This document shows positions 46,001-56,560 of a stretch of DNA of 64,000 bases, in pieces. The position numbers were made by a program, and so were the translations under genes. The notes below the pieces were generated by a model. That model was given only the letters and a program-made list of their open reading frames with translations, was not told the origin of the DNA and ran no database searches. The DNA comes from Heliopora coerulea (lineage: Eukaryota > Cnidaria > Anthozoa > Scleralcyonacea > Helioporidae). The stretch spans positions 310,001-374,000 of the forward strand of contig JASJOG010000170.1 of NCBI GenBank assembly GCA_030142905.1. Direction: 5' to 3'. Within the stretch, counting starts at the first letter, position 1, and every line of letters begins with the position of its first letter.

Positions 46001-49000
46001 TCAGATTTAAAACATTCCAGGGTCACCTGGTATTTTAAATCTGATAAAATACTCCTGCTCGGTTTTTAAGTATTACTTAAACGTATTGATTATATTTGTC
46101 TCGTCCATTATATCAGACGTCTCTCCGTATCCGTATTTTGACCCGGACTCTGATATTCATCAGGGTTTCTGCCCAGTAAGTTACTGTATACTATGATCAG
46201 CCCAAGAACCTCGGTTCCGTCTCTTTGACTCGAATAAGCTTGGTCCACTTCAGCAGTAAATTAAAATCTAATGCAATTTTATATATAAAGCAATCTAACT
46301 TACCTGAGGTAGCTACTGCTTCACTTGAGATAGCATGAAAGACTGAACTTACATCTTGGCTGTCTAGTAGAGTCTGTAGTCACAAGAATATAACGCCATA
46401 AGAGAGTAAACCCCGAAGCCTAAGACATAAACTAACTGTAGAAAGATTTGATCCGATTTGGTAAATAGTACGTTAGAATTCTACGACAAAAACCGTTTTC
46501 CCAAAAATCACTGTAGCATACTATTCGCAAATATACTCGTCCTCCTCTTACCTTCGAATCATCTGTAAGGCAAGGAGTAAGGGCTCCACCAGAAAATACT
46601 CCATCTCCTTCCTTTCCAGAGGCTTCCTAAGTTTAAAAGATTTGTAGACTAATGGTGATCTAGTGGAGTCGTTACTCTATTAGTAGAACGCCGTCGGCGT
46701 CAAAGAAGCTACCGAATTGTTTAATGTTTGCCTTGGTGAATTTCTTTGAAACTTTGCGGAATAAAAGAAAGAGAGCGTGTGTAACAGCATATTTAATTTC
46801 TTAACTTATTGATGAGATTGAATTCAAACCAATTTTTATAAAACTTATAAATTTGCCCACGAATGAAGACTTCACTCGTGACAGAATGCAGAAGCAGAAA
46901 CTGCAGAGAGCCACCTTAAACCCCCTAGAAATCACATGCTTACCGGTAGAGTCAAAAGACGTATTTTCTCGGCCAGTTCTGATGCGTTAACTCCTGCCTG
47001 GGTAGTAGGACCTCTTTCGACGATCGTAGCTGCTTGCTAAAAATAAAGCAGTAATTGTAAACAGCTGTTTTCGTTGGAGTATTTTTTGTGCAATGGTTTT
47101 TCTGGTCGGCTCCACTTCAATAAAAATATAGACGTTTTTGCGGTAGCGTCATGTTTATTGAATTTTGCCGACCTTTCATCCAACAAACTCTGTACTTCCC
47201 CTTCAGCATGACTTAACTTATTGATGTGATTGGATCTTTAAAAGTTCGCTACTTTTTCATCAAAGAATCTGTCTCGACAATCTCCCCCCTAATATTTTGC
47301 AATCTTATTCTTCAGTAAAATTCCTAACCTCAAACCAATTTTGATAAAACTTGTAAAAATTCCAAAAAATGAAGACTTTGCTCGTGACAGCATATAAAAG
47401 TAGAAACTGTAGAGAGCCACTTTAAATCCCCTAGAAATCACATGCTTACATGTAGAGTCAAACGGCGTATTTTCTCGGCCAGTTCTGATGCGTTAACTCC
47501 TGCCTGGATACAAGGAACTATTTCGCCGATCTTAGATGCTACCTGAAAATAAAGCAGTAGTAAACAGCTGTGTGTGACATTTTATTTCTCCATCATACCT
47601 CGCCACGAGGTGCCTTAACTTCAAGAAAACTTACTTTCTTCGCCAAATTGTTTGGATCATAACCCAATAATGTAAGGAACTGTTTGCGCGGTTCTCCTTC
47701 GAAGTTAACCTAGAAACCAAGGAAATGTACAATGCGTTTGAAAAATAACGGAACACGGGATTTAACTGACACAGAGGAAAATTATGGTTAATTTAGAGAT
47801 GCAAGTGCAGTGGAAATGATTTACCTTGAGGAAACTCCACAGAGTGGAGTCAAGATCACCAGAACAGCTTTCGATCTTGGTGCGACAGAACTCTGCCAAA
47901 CTTTCCGACGCAAGAGCTCCTTCTAACAAATTCGACCTGTTCACCAAATCGGCTTCAGTCACAACTTGACTTATGTTGATCTGAAAGTATGGAGAAAAGA
48001 AATACACAGAAACAACAGTTGCTACTACTGGTCAAAGTCCTTACCACTTCCCAGCTTGAACTGTTAGTACTTATCAACTGATGCCTCATTTTACATACGT
48101 TACGGTCGTTCAGGAGAGCGTGGAACAAGCAACCAGATAATATTTGAAAGGATATACAATAATTCATAATAAATTAAGTAGAAAGACGTTTTCTGACCAG
48201 AAGTACTTTTATTTAACAAGCTTTCGGTTACCAGTTTACTTCCTTCGACGTCTTTTTGTTTATTATGCATAATCCTAGCTGCGCATTATCCATTTTCTTC
48301 ACAATATTTCATGTTCCAAAAACTGCTGAAGCACAACAGCGAGGTCACGTGTATTTTACCGTATATTCAAAAAACAAAGACGATGTTCTTAAACTGAAGG
48401 ACTAAAGAGTATAGTTTTAAACACAAGGATATCACAAGTCCTTTTTATACTGACATTCAGGCTTTGTTCTCATACATTATCAGTTCACTTTTCCTACCTG
48501 AGACACTGGGGCTTCGGCTGTTTTTCCAAAGGTTATCAACTTGCCGCCGAACTGGAAGAAACATTCAATCATTAAATAAATCTGACCAGCACTTGACATA
48601 GTTGTTGTACCTACTCACGACTCTTTCTTTCTCACGACCACGTTCGGTCATTGAATATCAATTTTTCCCCACTTAAAAAGCAGTAGGTAGTAACAAGAAC
48701 CAAAACCAATATATGCAAACTTTACTGAAAGTTCATGAACTATTTGACGAACCTCACAAACTGTCCAACGACTTCATCAAATTAACTTGTCAATTTGAGG
48801 TCATCGGTTGAGGAATCTTTTGAGGAGTAGTTTCATCGCCACCACCTCAATAACAGCTGTTTCTCAATTTTTGGAAAAATTACTCACTAAAATCGTACTC
48901 AAGAATTTCTCAAGAAGAAATGTAGATATTTTTACATTTGATCAAAAGAAAAGTATTGGTAAATTGATTTTATTTGTTCTGATTTAATATTGGTTATCCT

Positions 49001-52000
49001 ATCTTTGGGTCATATGTTTCAATACGGAATTGCTTATCCTGAGTTAATTTGGTTTATGTTGAGTCAGATTGCCTGTCGGCGTTCTTTTCTAACCATACGA
49101 AATAATGGGAAATCCAAAAATAAAACACTTTTTCACATACTCCAAACGAAGCACCACATGGCCTTCGAAGCCATTTGGGTGGTTTCTTAAGAGGCGTGGC
49201 GGCCACGGGTATATGTCCTGGAGTTTGGTGTTGAAGTGACTTGGTAAATGGATCACTGATATTGAAGGCGTCGTTGACACTCTAAATTCAATGGGAAAAA
49301 TAAACATAGATTCATCTCTCTAGACGTCTCTGCATTTAAAGGTGGAAGTCATGAAAGGCAATGAGTTTTCGATATCACGATCATCATAACCATTACCGTC
49401 ACTGCCACTGTCTCAGTCACTGCCACTGACGCTGTCAGAGCTGTCACTGTCGTTTCCAATGTCACAGCCATTGCTAATGCACCACCATCAATGCCACTTC
49501 TACTGCCACTGCCACTGTCATTGCCATGTTACTGCCAGTATCACCATCACTGTGTCTATGACTCTCGCTGCCATGGTTATTTTGTTGCCTCTACCACTGT
49601 CAGTGTGACTGTTATGTGGCTGCCACTACTACTATCGTGTCACTGGCGCAATTATCCACCGTAACTATTACTGTCATTGTTAGGTAGATAATTCTGATGA
49701 AGGAAATTCTCGAGTGTCTGCATATTTTAAAACCCAAACGGGGCCACTTGCGAAAACGCAACTTTGGGCCATCAGGCTGGGAATCTCGGCAATGGCCTCC
49801 GTAGCTCAGCTGGCAAAGCATCGCAATAGATTCGCGAGGTCGCGGGTTCGCTTCCCAGTCAGGTGGCCTAAAGCTGCATTTTCGCAACAGGCCCCGTTTG
49901 GGTCTTAAAGTATGTAGACACTGAAGAATTTCCTTCTTCAGAATGATCTACTTAACAGTGAGCGGTCGAGTGTAAATGCCACAATGTTCTATTGAATACC
50001 ACTGTCACTGTCATTGTCACTGACACTGTCACTTCCACTGTCATTGACACTGTCACTTCCACTGTCACTGTCACTATCACTTCCACTGTCACAGACACTG
50101 TCACTACCACTACCACTGTCTCGGTCACTAACATTGTCATTGTCATTGTCACTGTCACTGTCACTGTCATTGTCATTGTCACAAACATTGTCACTGACAC
50201 TGTCACTAACATTGTCACTGTCACTGTCATTGTCACTAACAGTGTCACTGTCACTGTCATTGTCACTAACATTGTCACTGTCACTGTCTTTTGTCACCAA
50301 CATTGTCACTGTCACCGTCATTGTCACTAACATTGTCGCTGTCACTGTCATTGTCACTAACATTGTCACTGTCGCTGTCATTGTCACCAACATTGTCACT
50401 GTCACTGTCATTGTCACCAACATTGTCACTGTCACTGTCATTGTCACTAACATTGTCACTGTCACTGTCATTGTCACCAACATTGTCACTGTCACTGTCA
50501 TTGTCACCAACATTGTCACTGTCACTGTCATTGTCACCAACATTGTCACTGTCACTGTCACTGTCATTGTCACTAACATTGTCATTGTCACTGTCATTGT
50601 CACAAACATTGTCACTGTCACTGTCACTGTCACTACCACTACCACTGTCACTACCACTACCACTGTCACTGCCATAATCACATTCTCAAAAACGCTCTTA
50701 TTACCAGTACAGACATCTTGATAGCGAATGTCAAACTACCTTCTGATCAACAGCGCTATTTTCCACGGCGCCACCACCCATCAAGGAATAGATGCTGATG
50801 TGTCCATCAAAGGACGGAGTACAGATCATATTTGGATTACGAGGACACCATTGCACATCAAAACTCCACTGGGCCGGACAAGGTAACTCATAGACCACCT
50901 AGAAACACAAACCAATCACGAGCTCAAAATTTTATACAAAAAATTGAGATGTTTAGCCATGCAGGTATGGTTTGTCAGACATGTAGTGCAGTGTAGGCGG
51001 TTTGAAACGAAGAAGTTTAACCGTAGTACTCAGCCCAAAAAAACGAGGGAATGAGGTACTGACTTTTCGAGCGAAACAGCTTTCACTCAAAACGTTATCG
51101 CCCTGATCTCTCGTTTTTTGGCAGAATACTACCTTTAAGCCTTTTCTGGTTAAGTCTTGACAGGAGATTTTTACCACTTTTCCACGTGCACACCTAGACT
51201 TGTCTTTTTCAGTTACATCGCAACTCTTATTATGCCTTTGTGCGTTATAATTTGGTTGTTAACAGTTCGCATGTGTTACTAATGCCAGCTATTTGTACCA
51301 CTTCGGAGACTGGATCTGAGTGGGAATGGTGCGAGCCACTTAAATATAAAAGCGGTTGGACAAGTTTCAGATCTCCCTGGGTTCAAGCAGTTGCTTAAAC
51401 AGACGTTGGCAGACATACCTCTCCTCTTGGGTCATTGCTACTTGGGTTCCAGCAAAGAATTCGGCTATCCTAGACAACAAAACCACAAGCTACGTTGGTC
51501 TTTCATCTATGACTTTAGCCTACATTTAGTTTCCTTGTATAGTAAATGTGTTAACATGTGTGAACCTCCGTCAGAAGCGATCTTTTATCAGTAAACTACA
51601 AAGACCCAACTTCTTTCTCATCGTTTTAAAGGTAACTTCAAGAAAAGAAAACAGAAGTGCTACCTCATCTCTATCCCTGCCCCTTTCACCCTCTCCATGC
51701 ACACCTACCTTGCCACAGCTCATCAGAAGTTCGGGATCCTGTGGGCACCAAGCGATGGACAACACACCTCTAGCGAAACAAAGATTAAAATTCTTGAAGT
51801 TAAAGGACCGAACTGAAGCATTTTCGAAATTGCATAAAGCTTTTTAATTTTGCGTGTGTGACTGACAAAGGTATTCAAGACAAATTTCACGGGACCCCAC
51901 AAAATCTTTTTTTAAAAGTTATAAAAAGAGAACCCCCCCTAAAAATAGTTAAAAAAATTCCTGATAACGGTTGTTCAAAAGACGAATAGACAATCCACAT

Positions 52001-55000
52001 AAATAAACTAAAGTCTTAGAAACTCACATCGACCCTGATCACCCTTTTATGAAGATGTTAGCGATTGCTTAAGGTTTTTACGAAAACCGTGCGAAACTTG
52101 TACCAAAAACAGACAGCAAAATTAGATCTCTATAGTAAAGGTAAAGTACCTTTATTTATACTGGATAATCCTATCAGCTACCTGAGCTGTTCTCCCTAGA
52201 GGTCCAGTAAGGGCCACCCCTCATGGGTCCACTGTTACTACAGGATGAAACAGGAGTACCCGGAGAAAATCTGCGATGTTTGGTAAAGTCAAACTGAATA
52301 ACAACACTCTTCTCACATGTGACCAAGATAACTTTAATCAGATAACTGCACGGAGCCGGAATCGAACCCAAGTCACAGTGGTGAGAGACATGTGCACTCC
52401 ATACACGGTAAGAGCGTTTTTTTTCTTGACGTTCGTAATTGCATTTGTGTATAACGCTTTCCGCAGGAATAGTATATTTCGGGTTGCATAAACCTATTAC
52501 AGGAATTAAAACTATTTGAAGAACAAAACTTCTCAATACCTCTGATGCTTTTCAAGAACTTTCATTGGTGAGGTGGCGTATCTCAGATCCCACATCTGGG
52601 AAAGAAATGGAAACGTTTGAAGAATAAGAATTCAGACTAATGAGAATGTCCAACCGTTACGTAAATTATCCGCGATTAGACAATGAAATCAATACAAACT
52701 ACTTGTCCAGGTCGAATAGAAGAATTCTACAAGCGTATGGACGTCTGAACGAGTACATTTTTGACGAATTTTAAGGATGGTTTATAGTCTACGCGGTTTC
52801 CATCATTCCCTTTATGAACCAAGCGATAAAACTAACAAGGAAACGATAGAAATATAATACCGAAAGGAAATGAAAAATCATATGAACATCAAAAATCTTC
52901 ACTCCAACCTGAATTACTGGACATCTGTCGTCTTCCGACGCAAGAACCATTTGGGTTGCCACCTCAGGATGCCATTCAATGGCTTTACAACGAGTCTATG
53001 AAAGAACGCAAGTTCAAAGACAAAACAGTAAACTTGACTGAAATTAGCATTCCAAGAAAATGTTTTAAATAAAACAAGGACAGTTGTTTTCAATTTAGGA
53101 CGGGCAGTTAAAAAATTCTTGTATTAATACACTGATCTGAGTAAATCCTTTTTGATAGCAAAGCTGTCAGCAAGGCGAAAAAAGGAGCTGATGAAACTTC
53201 ACTGAGGTTGCCTGAAAGCGCAGCCATATATAGGCATTATCAAGGGCAAGTATAGCACAACCACAACGTTGAACCTCCCTGCAGGAAGTTTGCAGTTTTA
53301 GTTTCACAAATGTGACAGAACATACCATGGACCCTTGGTCACTGACTTTGATGATTGGTTCATTCTTTCTCAGGTCCCAGACAACACATCTGCCACATGG
53401 AGATGTTGATGCCAGGATGTGTTGCACTTGTCTGTTCCAAGCTAAACAGCTGATGTTATCAGGGGGGAGTGATTTTGCACCAGGGGTGAGAGGATTGTCA
53501 GGATTGTTAAGATCCCAAACATATATCTCAGAATCACTTGCTCCAGAAGCCAAGAGGTTTGGTTGAAAAGGGTTCAGGTCCAGTGCTTGAACAGCACCTA
53601 GAAATGCAACATGATACTTAATACTTTCACATTTAATGACTTCCTTTTCTTTTTCATACTTTGTGTTCCTCGACATGTCATGTGGGTATTGGTATGCACG
53701 ACACATTGCTTGACAACAGGGGATTCTCTTCATTCAACTTGATTTCACCTGTCAACTTGTGAGGACAGAACAAAATTGTTTTTTTTTTCTATCTTGTGGC
53801 TTGGGTAAGACACATAGTTGCCAACAAAATCGGCTAAAGTTTGATCATTGAGCTGTGCGACAACAGCTGACTCTTTCCGGGCATTTTAACTTTGTTACTG
53901 ACATTTGCTTTTTAACATTGACATTCAAGTAGATGGGGCCATTTCAACAGTGAAGGCAATGTATGCAAATCTGCCAATGAACTGATCACCCTCCCAGACC
54001 CAACCACTGGGACATCTTCAACAGTTATGATCATTTGAACCCATCTTCACTTTACAACTGAAAATCAGTCACTTTCAGAAAAAAGTTGAAACCCCCCCCC
54101 ACTAAAAAACAGTCTTCCATGTTGATAAAATGTCCAGACAAAATTGACCAAGAATGTCATCTCCCCTTGCATCATAGCTACGATATCACTGATGCTGTAT
54201 TTGTCCTAATGCTCCATTTCCCCTCAACAAAATATGCTATGGATCAGAATGCCAGATGTCTTACATTCAATGTTTTGCAATGATACAATTTTATTTAACA
54301 AACAGAAAATTGCTTTCAGAGTCTCTCTGTGCTGTGACAGAAACATGAATGATGTAATTTCAACTGGAAAAATGTCTACTTGTTCTATAAAATAATCAAG
54401 GATTTTTTCAAGTTTCCTTGACGTCATCCACGTCTCTGTACTCTAATACAAAATGAAAATGACATCAGCATGTCTCTGCACTCTAAGAGAAAATGAGACC
54501 CATCCAAAAGGACATGCATAGGACATGTGTTATTTCATGACACTAAATAAAACTAGGTTTACCTGTGTGTTTTTCAGTCTGGACAATCAGAGCATCATCT
54601 GTTTCTCCATTGATGATATTTAATGGGTTCCACATCATAATACTTCCACTGTCAGTGCCTCCAATAAGTATTCCTGATGGTGTCTCTTCTTTCTCCATAC
54701 CATATGTACCCCATACTAACTTATGAAATCTGCATTTATTTAAGAGAAAAAGCAAATCAACAATTAGTTTTCTTGCTAGGATATTTCAGCTGGACAGCAG
54801 AGTTTGCATGGAACAAAACAGATTGCTAACTCTCACCTGTGTTCTGAAGACAGAGCACCTTTCACAGGCATTTCCCTGTCACCACTCTTCAAATCCAGGG
54901 CAAATATCTCCAAAGCTGCTGAAGTACTTCATAGAAAACAAAACAAGTAATAGCAGTTAGCCATGTTATTGAACTATTACTCTGAAAATTGAGATGTTGA

Positions 55001-55591
55001 AAAATTATTGCCAAATTGTTACTAAAAATATTGCTGCAAATGTTTATAGTAGTTAGCTTAACATTACTGAAAAGCAAACTTCCTTTGGGTTTAATGTCAA
55101 ATGATATACAGCCAAATCTTTTTGATAACTGGTCAAATCTTGTGAATAGCTGGCCAACTTGTCTGAATAACTTGGTCAATTTGTTTCAATAACTAGCCAA
55201 TTCTTTCAAATAACTGCTTAAATCTTTGGAACATATAAATAAATTCAATTTAACCAAACTATTTCTACTGGTCACGTTGTAATTTCTCTAATGGCAAATA
55301 AATTTTTGGCTGATGTGAAAGTAAAGTGGCATGATATTTCATACTAAATAACAATGCTTTCTTGTCCCATTCTGTACCCCCAAATTTGTATACTTTTCTT
55401 GCAAGGCTAAATGGCATCTACAATATCTGTTTTATTTACAGTTACAACTGAATGTTACTGGAGTTCTAGCCACTTTACCTGAAAGTTGCATCAAGTTGTT
55501 GAGCTGCAGTTCCTGCAGCAAGATATATAGGATGGTGTGATGCTGGGCTCCAAGCAACATTGGCTGTTCTTTTTATTTCTTTCACTTTCAT
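34090..55591 (-). CDS. SEC31A: SEC31, COPII outer-coat subunit, at least 35 coding exons
   Basis: SEC31 pairs with SEC13 to form the outer cage of COPII vesicles that bud from ER exit sites. The start at 55591 opens [20 protein letters not shown], matching the first WD40 blade of SEC31. The stop at 34090 ends the conserved [12 protein letters not shown]...QLRV tail. Between them are a seven-bladed WD40 region, the [11 protein letters not shown] linker, an alpha-solenoid, a Pro/Gln-rich middle and a helical C-terminal domain (see the three part entries for exon positions). All junctions are GT/AG with matching phases except one: the solenoid exon ending at 43833 leaves two bases and the next identified exon (43166) needs phase 0, so one small exon is missing from my model. 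With it the protein is about 1265 residues, close to human SEC31A (about 1220). One exon is tandemly duplicated (46944-47036 and 47450-47542). The name follows the single animal SEC31A/B ancestor. Confidence 0.95.
34885..34996. repeat. perfect inverted repeat, 44-bp arms, 24-bp spacer
   Basis: The arm 34885-34928 (ATATTGTGTATAGGTAAAGT...) and the arm 34953-34996 are exact reverse complements. The spacer itself contains the palindrome GGATATATGTATATCC. It lies in the last SEC31 intron. Perfect arms imply a recent origin or active conversion. Confidence 0.95.
35083..35190 (+). mobile_element. tRNA-like sequence with short inverted flanks
   Basis: CCCTATAGTCTAGTGGTAAA is a tRNA 5' half with an A-box (TAGTCTAGTGG). 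A 17-bp direct duplication (ACAACCGTAGTGGTAAA-like) follows in the D-arm region, and then a T-arm with the B-box GGGTTCGATTCCC. TCTGAGACCC at the left is inverted as GGGGAGCTCAGA at the right. The duplication and imperfect stems argue against a working tRNA gene. It lies in a SEC31 intron. Confidence 0.5.
35880..36275. repeat. GGAA/GATG-rich simple repeat in SEC31 intron
   Basis: Degenerate GATGGA and then GGAAGGAAGGAA repeats, purine-rich on the plus strand and therefore pyrimidine-rich in the SEC31 transcript. Long minus-strand open frames here are artefacts of the repeat. Confidence 0.85.
38400..39090. repeat. GA-rich minisatellites in SEC31 intron
   Basis: Three tandem copies of a unit of about 65 bp (GTGAAGGGGACGGAGGAGG plus AAAGAAGAAAGAGAAGAATG) lie around 38525-38760, followed by a run of GGAGGAGGAAAGGA 12-mers to about 38890 and then irregular GGAAGG. 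The plus strand is almost pure purine, so the transcript strand is pyrimidine. The long minus-strand frame through here contains the real Pro-rich exon 37994-38215 but is otherwise not coding. Confidence 0.9.
42320..42700. mobile_element. MITE-like element in SEC31 intron
   Basis: The left end TTAGAGTCTGGTTACATGGG is inverted at the right as CCCATGTAATCAGCCTCTAA. Internal motifs CAGCCCGG/CCGGGCTG repeat in both orientations. No clear target duplication is visible, so I do not assign a superfamily. About 380 bp, with no coding capacity. Confidence 0.65.
43700..43715 (-). other. possible 16-nt SEC31 microexon
   Basis: The SEC31 frame needs an exon of length 1 mod 3 between 43833 and 43166. On the minus strand this segment is bounded by AACTACAG and GTACTC, is 16 nt long and restores the frame (TG+CAAGCC...CAG). 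The donor is weak, and the surroundings look like an inverted-repeat element, so it is only a candidate. Confidence 0.2.
44170..44560. repeat. GGGAAAAGGGAC-type purine minisatellite in SEC31 intron
   Basis: Irregular tandem GGGAAAAGGGAC, GGGAAGGGGAAA and GGAAAGAGG units for about 400 bp, all purine on the plus strand. The 184- and 152-codon minus-strand frames here (Pro/Phe/Leu/Ser) are repeat artefacts. Confidence 0.9.
45976..46068. repeat. imperfect inverted repeat, about 36-bp arms
   Basis: The left arm carries TTTATCAGATTTAAAA and the right arm TTTTAAATCTGATAAAAT, with partly matching outer segments (AAAAAACTCGCAG against CTGCTCGGTTTTT), around a spacer with GGGTCACCTGG. It lies in a SEC31 intron. 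Confidence 0.7.
46944..47036 (-). other. SEC31A: SEC31 tandem exon duplicate, downstream copy
   Basis: 93 bp, phase 0 on both sides, GT/AG bounded, encoding QAATIVERG then [19 protein letters not shown]. It shares a 41-bp identical block with the exon at 47450-47542, and the donor region and about 115 bp of downstream intron are similar too. The two lie 506 bp apart. Both copies are open, so both may be used, together or alternatively. Confidence 0.85.
47450..47542 (-). other. SEC31A: SEC31 tandem exon duplicate, upstream copy
   Basis: 93 bp, phase 0 on both sides, encoding [12 protein letters not shown] then [19 protein letters not shown]. It begins with VA(S)K, which continues naturally from LAKK of the preceding exon. 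This copy therefore looks like the ancestral one, while the first third of the other copy has diverged. Confidence 0.85.
48163..48270. mobile_element. probable Penelope-like 3' UTR fragment
   Basis: GACGTTTTCTGACCAGAAGT followed by TTTATTTAACAAGCTTTCGG and CCAGTTTACTTCCTTCGACG has the same order of motifs (TCTGACCA, TTTATT, AAGCTTTC, CCAGT, CTTC) as the UTR of the palindrome arms at 10.1 and 11.1 kb. No coding part is kept. Confidence 0.35.
49376..49680. repeat. degenerate CACTGCCACTGTC repeat, left of the foldback element
   Basis: Imperfect CACTG/CATTGCCACT units resembling the cleaner minisatellite at 49,990-50,690. The foldback element at 49,682 separates the two, suggesting that it inserted into a single repeat tract. 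Confidence 0.6.
49682..49955. mobile_element. foldback element with tRNA-like core, arms about 95 bp
   Basis: The left arm GTAGATAATTCTGATGAAGG ... AAACCCAAACGGGGCC is matched by the inverted right arm GGCCCCGTTTGGGTCTTAAA ... CCTTCTTCAGAATGATCTAC. Between them at 49794-49868 lies a tRNA-like sequence. It carries no protein. The whole element sits inside a minisatellite in a SEC31 intron. Confidence 0.8.
49794..49868 (+). other. tRNA-like sequence in foldback core
   Basis: GGCCTCC, then the A-box GTAGCTCAGCTGG, an anticodon-arm-like TCGCA/CGCGA pair around a 7-base loop, and the B-box-like GGGTTCGCTTCCC, ending GGTGGCC. The T-stem and acceptor do not pair fully, so I consider it a tRNA relic, not a functional gene. 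Confidence 0.55.
49990..50690. repeat. CACTGTCATTGTCA minisatellite in SEC31 intron
   Basis: Mostly hexamer-based (CACTGT, CATTGT) units grouped into a 30-bp higher period with the order ACTAACATTGTCACTGTCAC then TGTCATTGTC. It is open in several frames on both strands as Thr/Val, Ser/Leu or Asp/Ser repeats, none of which is a real protein. It sits between the last WD40 exon and the next exon. Confidence 0.95.
50740..55591 (-). other. SEC31A: SEC31 part 1: WD40 propeller exons
   Basis: Exons in transcript order are 55591-55479, 54926-54837, 54729-54563, 53597-53326, 52995-52909, 52595-52540, 51769-51709, 51469-51419 and 50898-50740, about 352 codons. Recognisable blades are [67 protein letters not shown] with [57 protein letters not shown] with ILCWNP, and [11 protein letters not shown] followed by [14 protein letters not shown]. 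This propeller sits at the vertices of the COPII cage. Intron positions are closely spaced, as in other animals. Confidence 0.95.
52140..52420 (-). mobile_element. tRNA-derived SINE-like repeat
   Basis: On the minus strand it begins with a tRNA-like head containing the B-box GGGTTCGATTCC (complement at about 52356-52367). A body follows with GTCACATGTGAGAAGAGTG, TTTGACTTTACC, ATTTTCTCCGGGTACTCCTG and CCATGAGGGGTGGCCCTTAC. A second, partial copy lies at 24005-24200 in the same orientation. It has no open frame of its own. Confidence 0.6.
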
Positions 55592-55854
55592 CTTGCTTTG
55601 TTGAGTATACAAGGGTCTAACTTATTAAAAAGGAAATGAACTCATTGAAATTAGCTCAACATAGCATCAATAGGATATTTGGAAAGCACAATGCCATAAC
55701 TTATTGAATATTAATTTCAATAATTAGATAGCCATATTTCAATTGTTTGGGTCAAGATATTCAACAAGTTTATTAAATTAATAATTTGTTTCATTACAGA
55801 GTTTAGCAATGCAATTCTAACCCCTAAAATGGCAACAATAAGAAAAACAATGAC

Positions 55855-55960
55855 AGCAATGAAGGAAATGATGGCAACACTAACAACAACAAAAACAACA
55901 ACAACAATAACAACAGGTTACAATAATGCCAACAACAACAACAACCACATCAACAATGAA
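55855..55960. repeat. (AAC)n-rich tract in SEC31 5' intron
   Basis: Imperfect ACAACAACAAC and AATAAC runs upstream of the first SEC31 coding exon. Confidence 0.75.
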
Positions 55961-56492
55961 ACTATTTTTTTCACCAGGACAAGCATTCTAATGATTTACG
56001 ATAATGTTTGAATTCAATTAGATTATCTACATACTGGTTGCTGCCACTTTATTTTTACTATATGGACATAATTCTTTGAGCTGTACTTTTCCATACAACA
56101 TCAGAAATATCTGCTAGATCATAATAGACCATACACTTGCATTTTTTGGACTGACAATCTTTTATGTGTGCCCTGGTTTATCTGTCAGCTAGTGTGAAAC
56201 AGGTCTACATATTTCAGTATAGCATTTGATACCATTAACATGAACTTACTTTCCTATACCCCTTGTGGTGTTTCCTGTGCTAAAACATGTACATCTAAAA
56301 GGATTGACTCACGAACATTCCTTTCAAAAACTGTCTAAACTGATACACTAAGTACTGAGAGTGATATACTTGATAAATGGTGTTTCCAATGCTATCAGAA
56401 GAAACATGCCAAAATAACACAAAATACAAAACACGTTGCATACCATGGACAAATTATCTTGAAAAGCAACTAAGTCATGACGTTTTCCTTAC

Positions 56493-56560
56493 CTTCTCGT
56501 CGGAGCCTATAGAGCTTGGACCCAGAAAATAGCGTAATTTATTTACACACACACAGAGGA
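56493..56560 (-). other. SEC31A: probable SEC31 5' leader exon
   Basis: On the minus strand, CTCCGACGAGAAG is followed by GTAAGGAAAA, a good donor, and the first SEC31 coding exon is preceded by an acceptor (AATAAGTTAG) about 30 bases upstream of its ATG. So transcription probably begins here and the first intron is in the 5' UTR. The right-hand limit is approximate. Confidence 0.5.

Larger units (their letters stand above)
41649..49281 (-). other. SEC31A: SEC31 part 2: SEC13-binding insert and alpha-solenoid exons
   Basis: Exons in transcript order are 49281-49141, 48551-48498, 47980-47825, 47709-47635, 47542-47450, 47036-46944, 46626-46552, 46373-46304, 45657-45601, 45414-45332, 44967-44872, 44062-43833, (one small exon not found), 43166-43062, 42881-42784 and 41724-41649. 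Key matches are [20 protein letters not shown] followed by KLITFGK (the insert blade given to SEC13), [19 protein letters not shown]-like [117 protein letters not shown] and [18 protein letters not shown]. The solenoid forms the rod of the COPII cage edge. Confidence 0.93.

Noticed and set aside
49989..50721. Long Thr/Val, Ser/Leu and Asp/Ser repeat frames on both strands
   Set aside because: Artefacts of the CACTGTCATTGTCA minisatellite; several frames are open on both strands at once.
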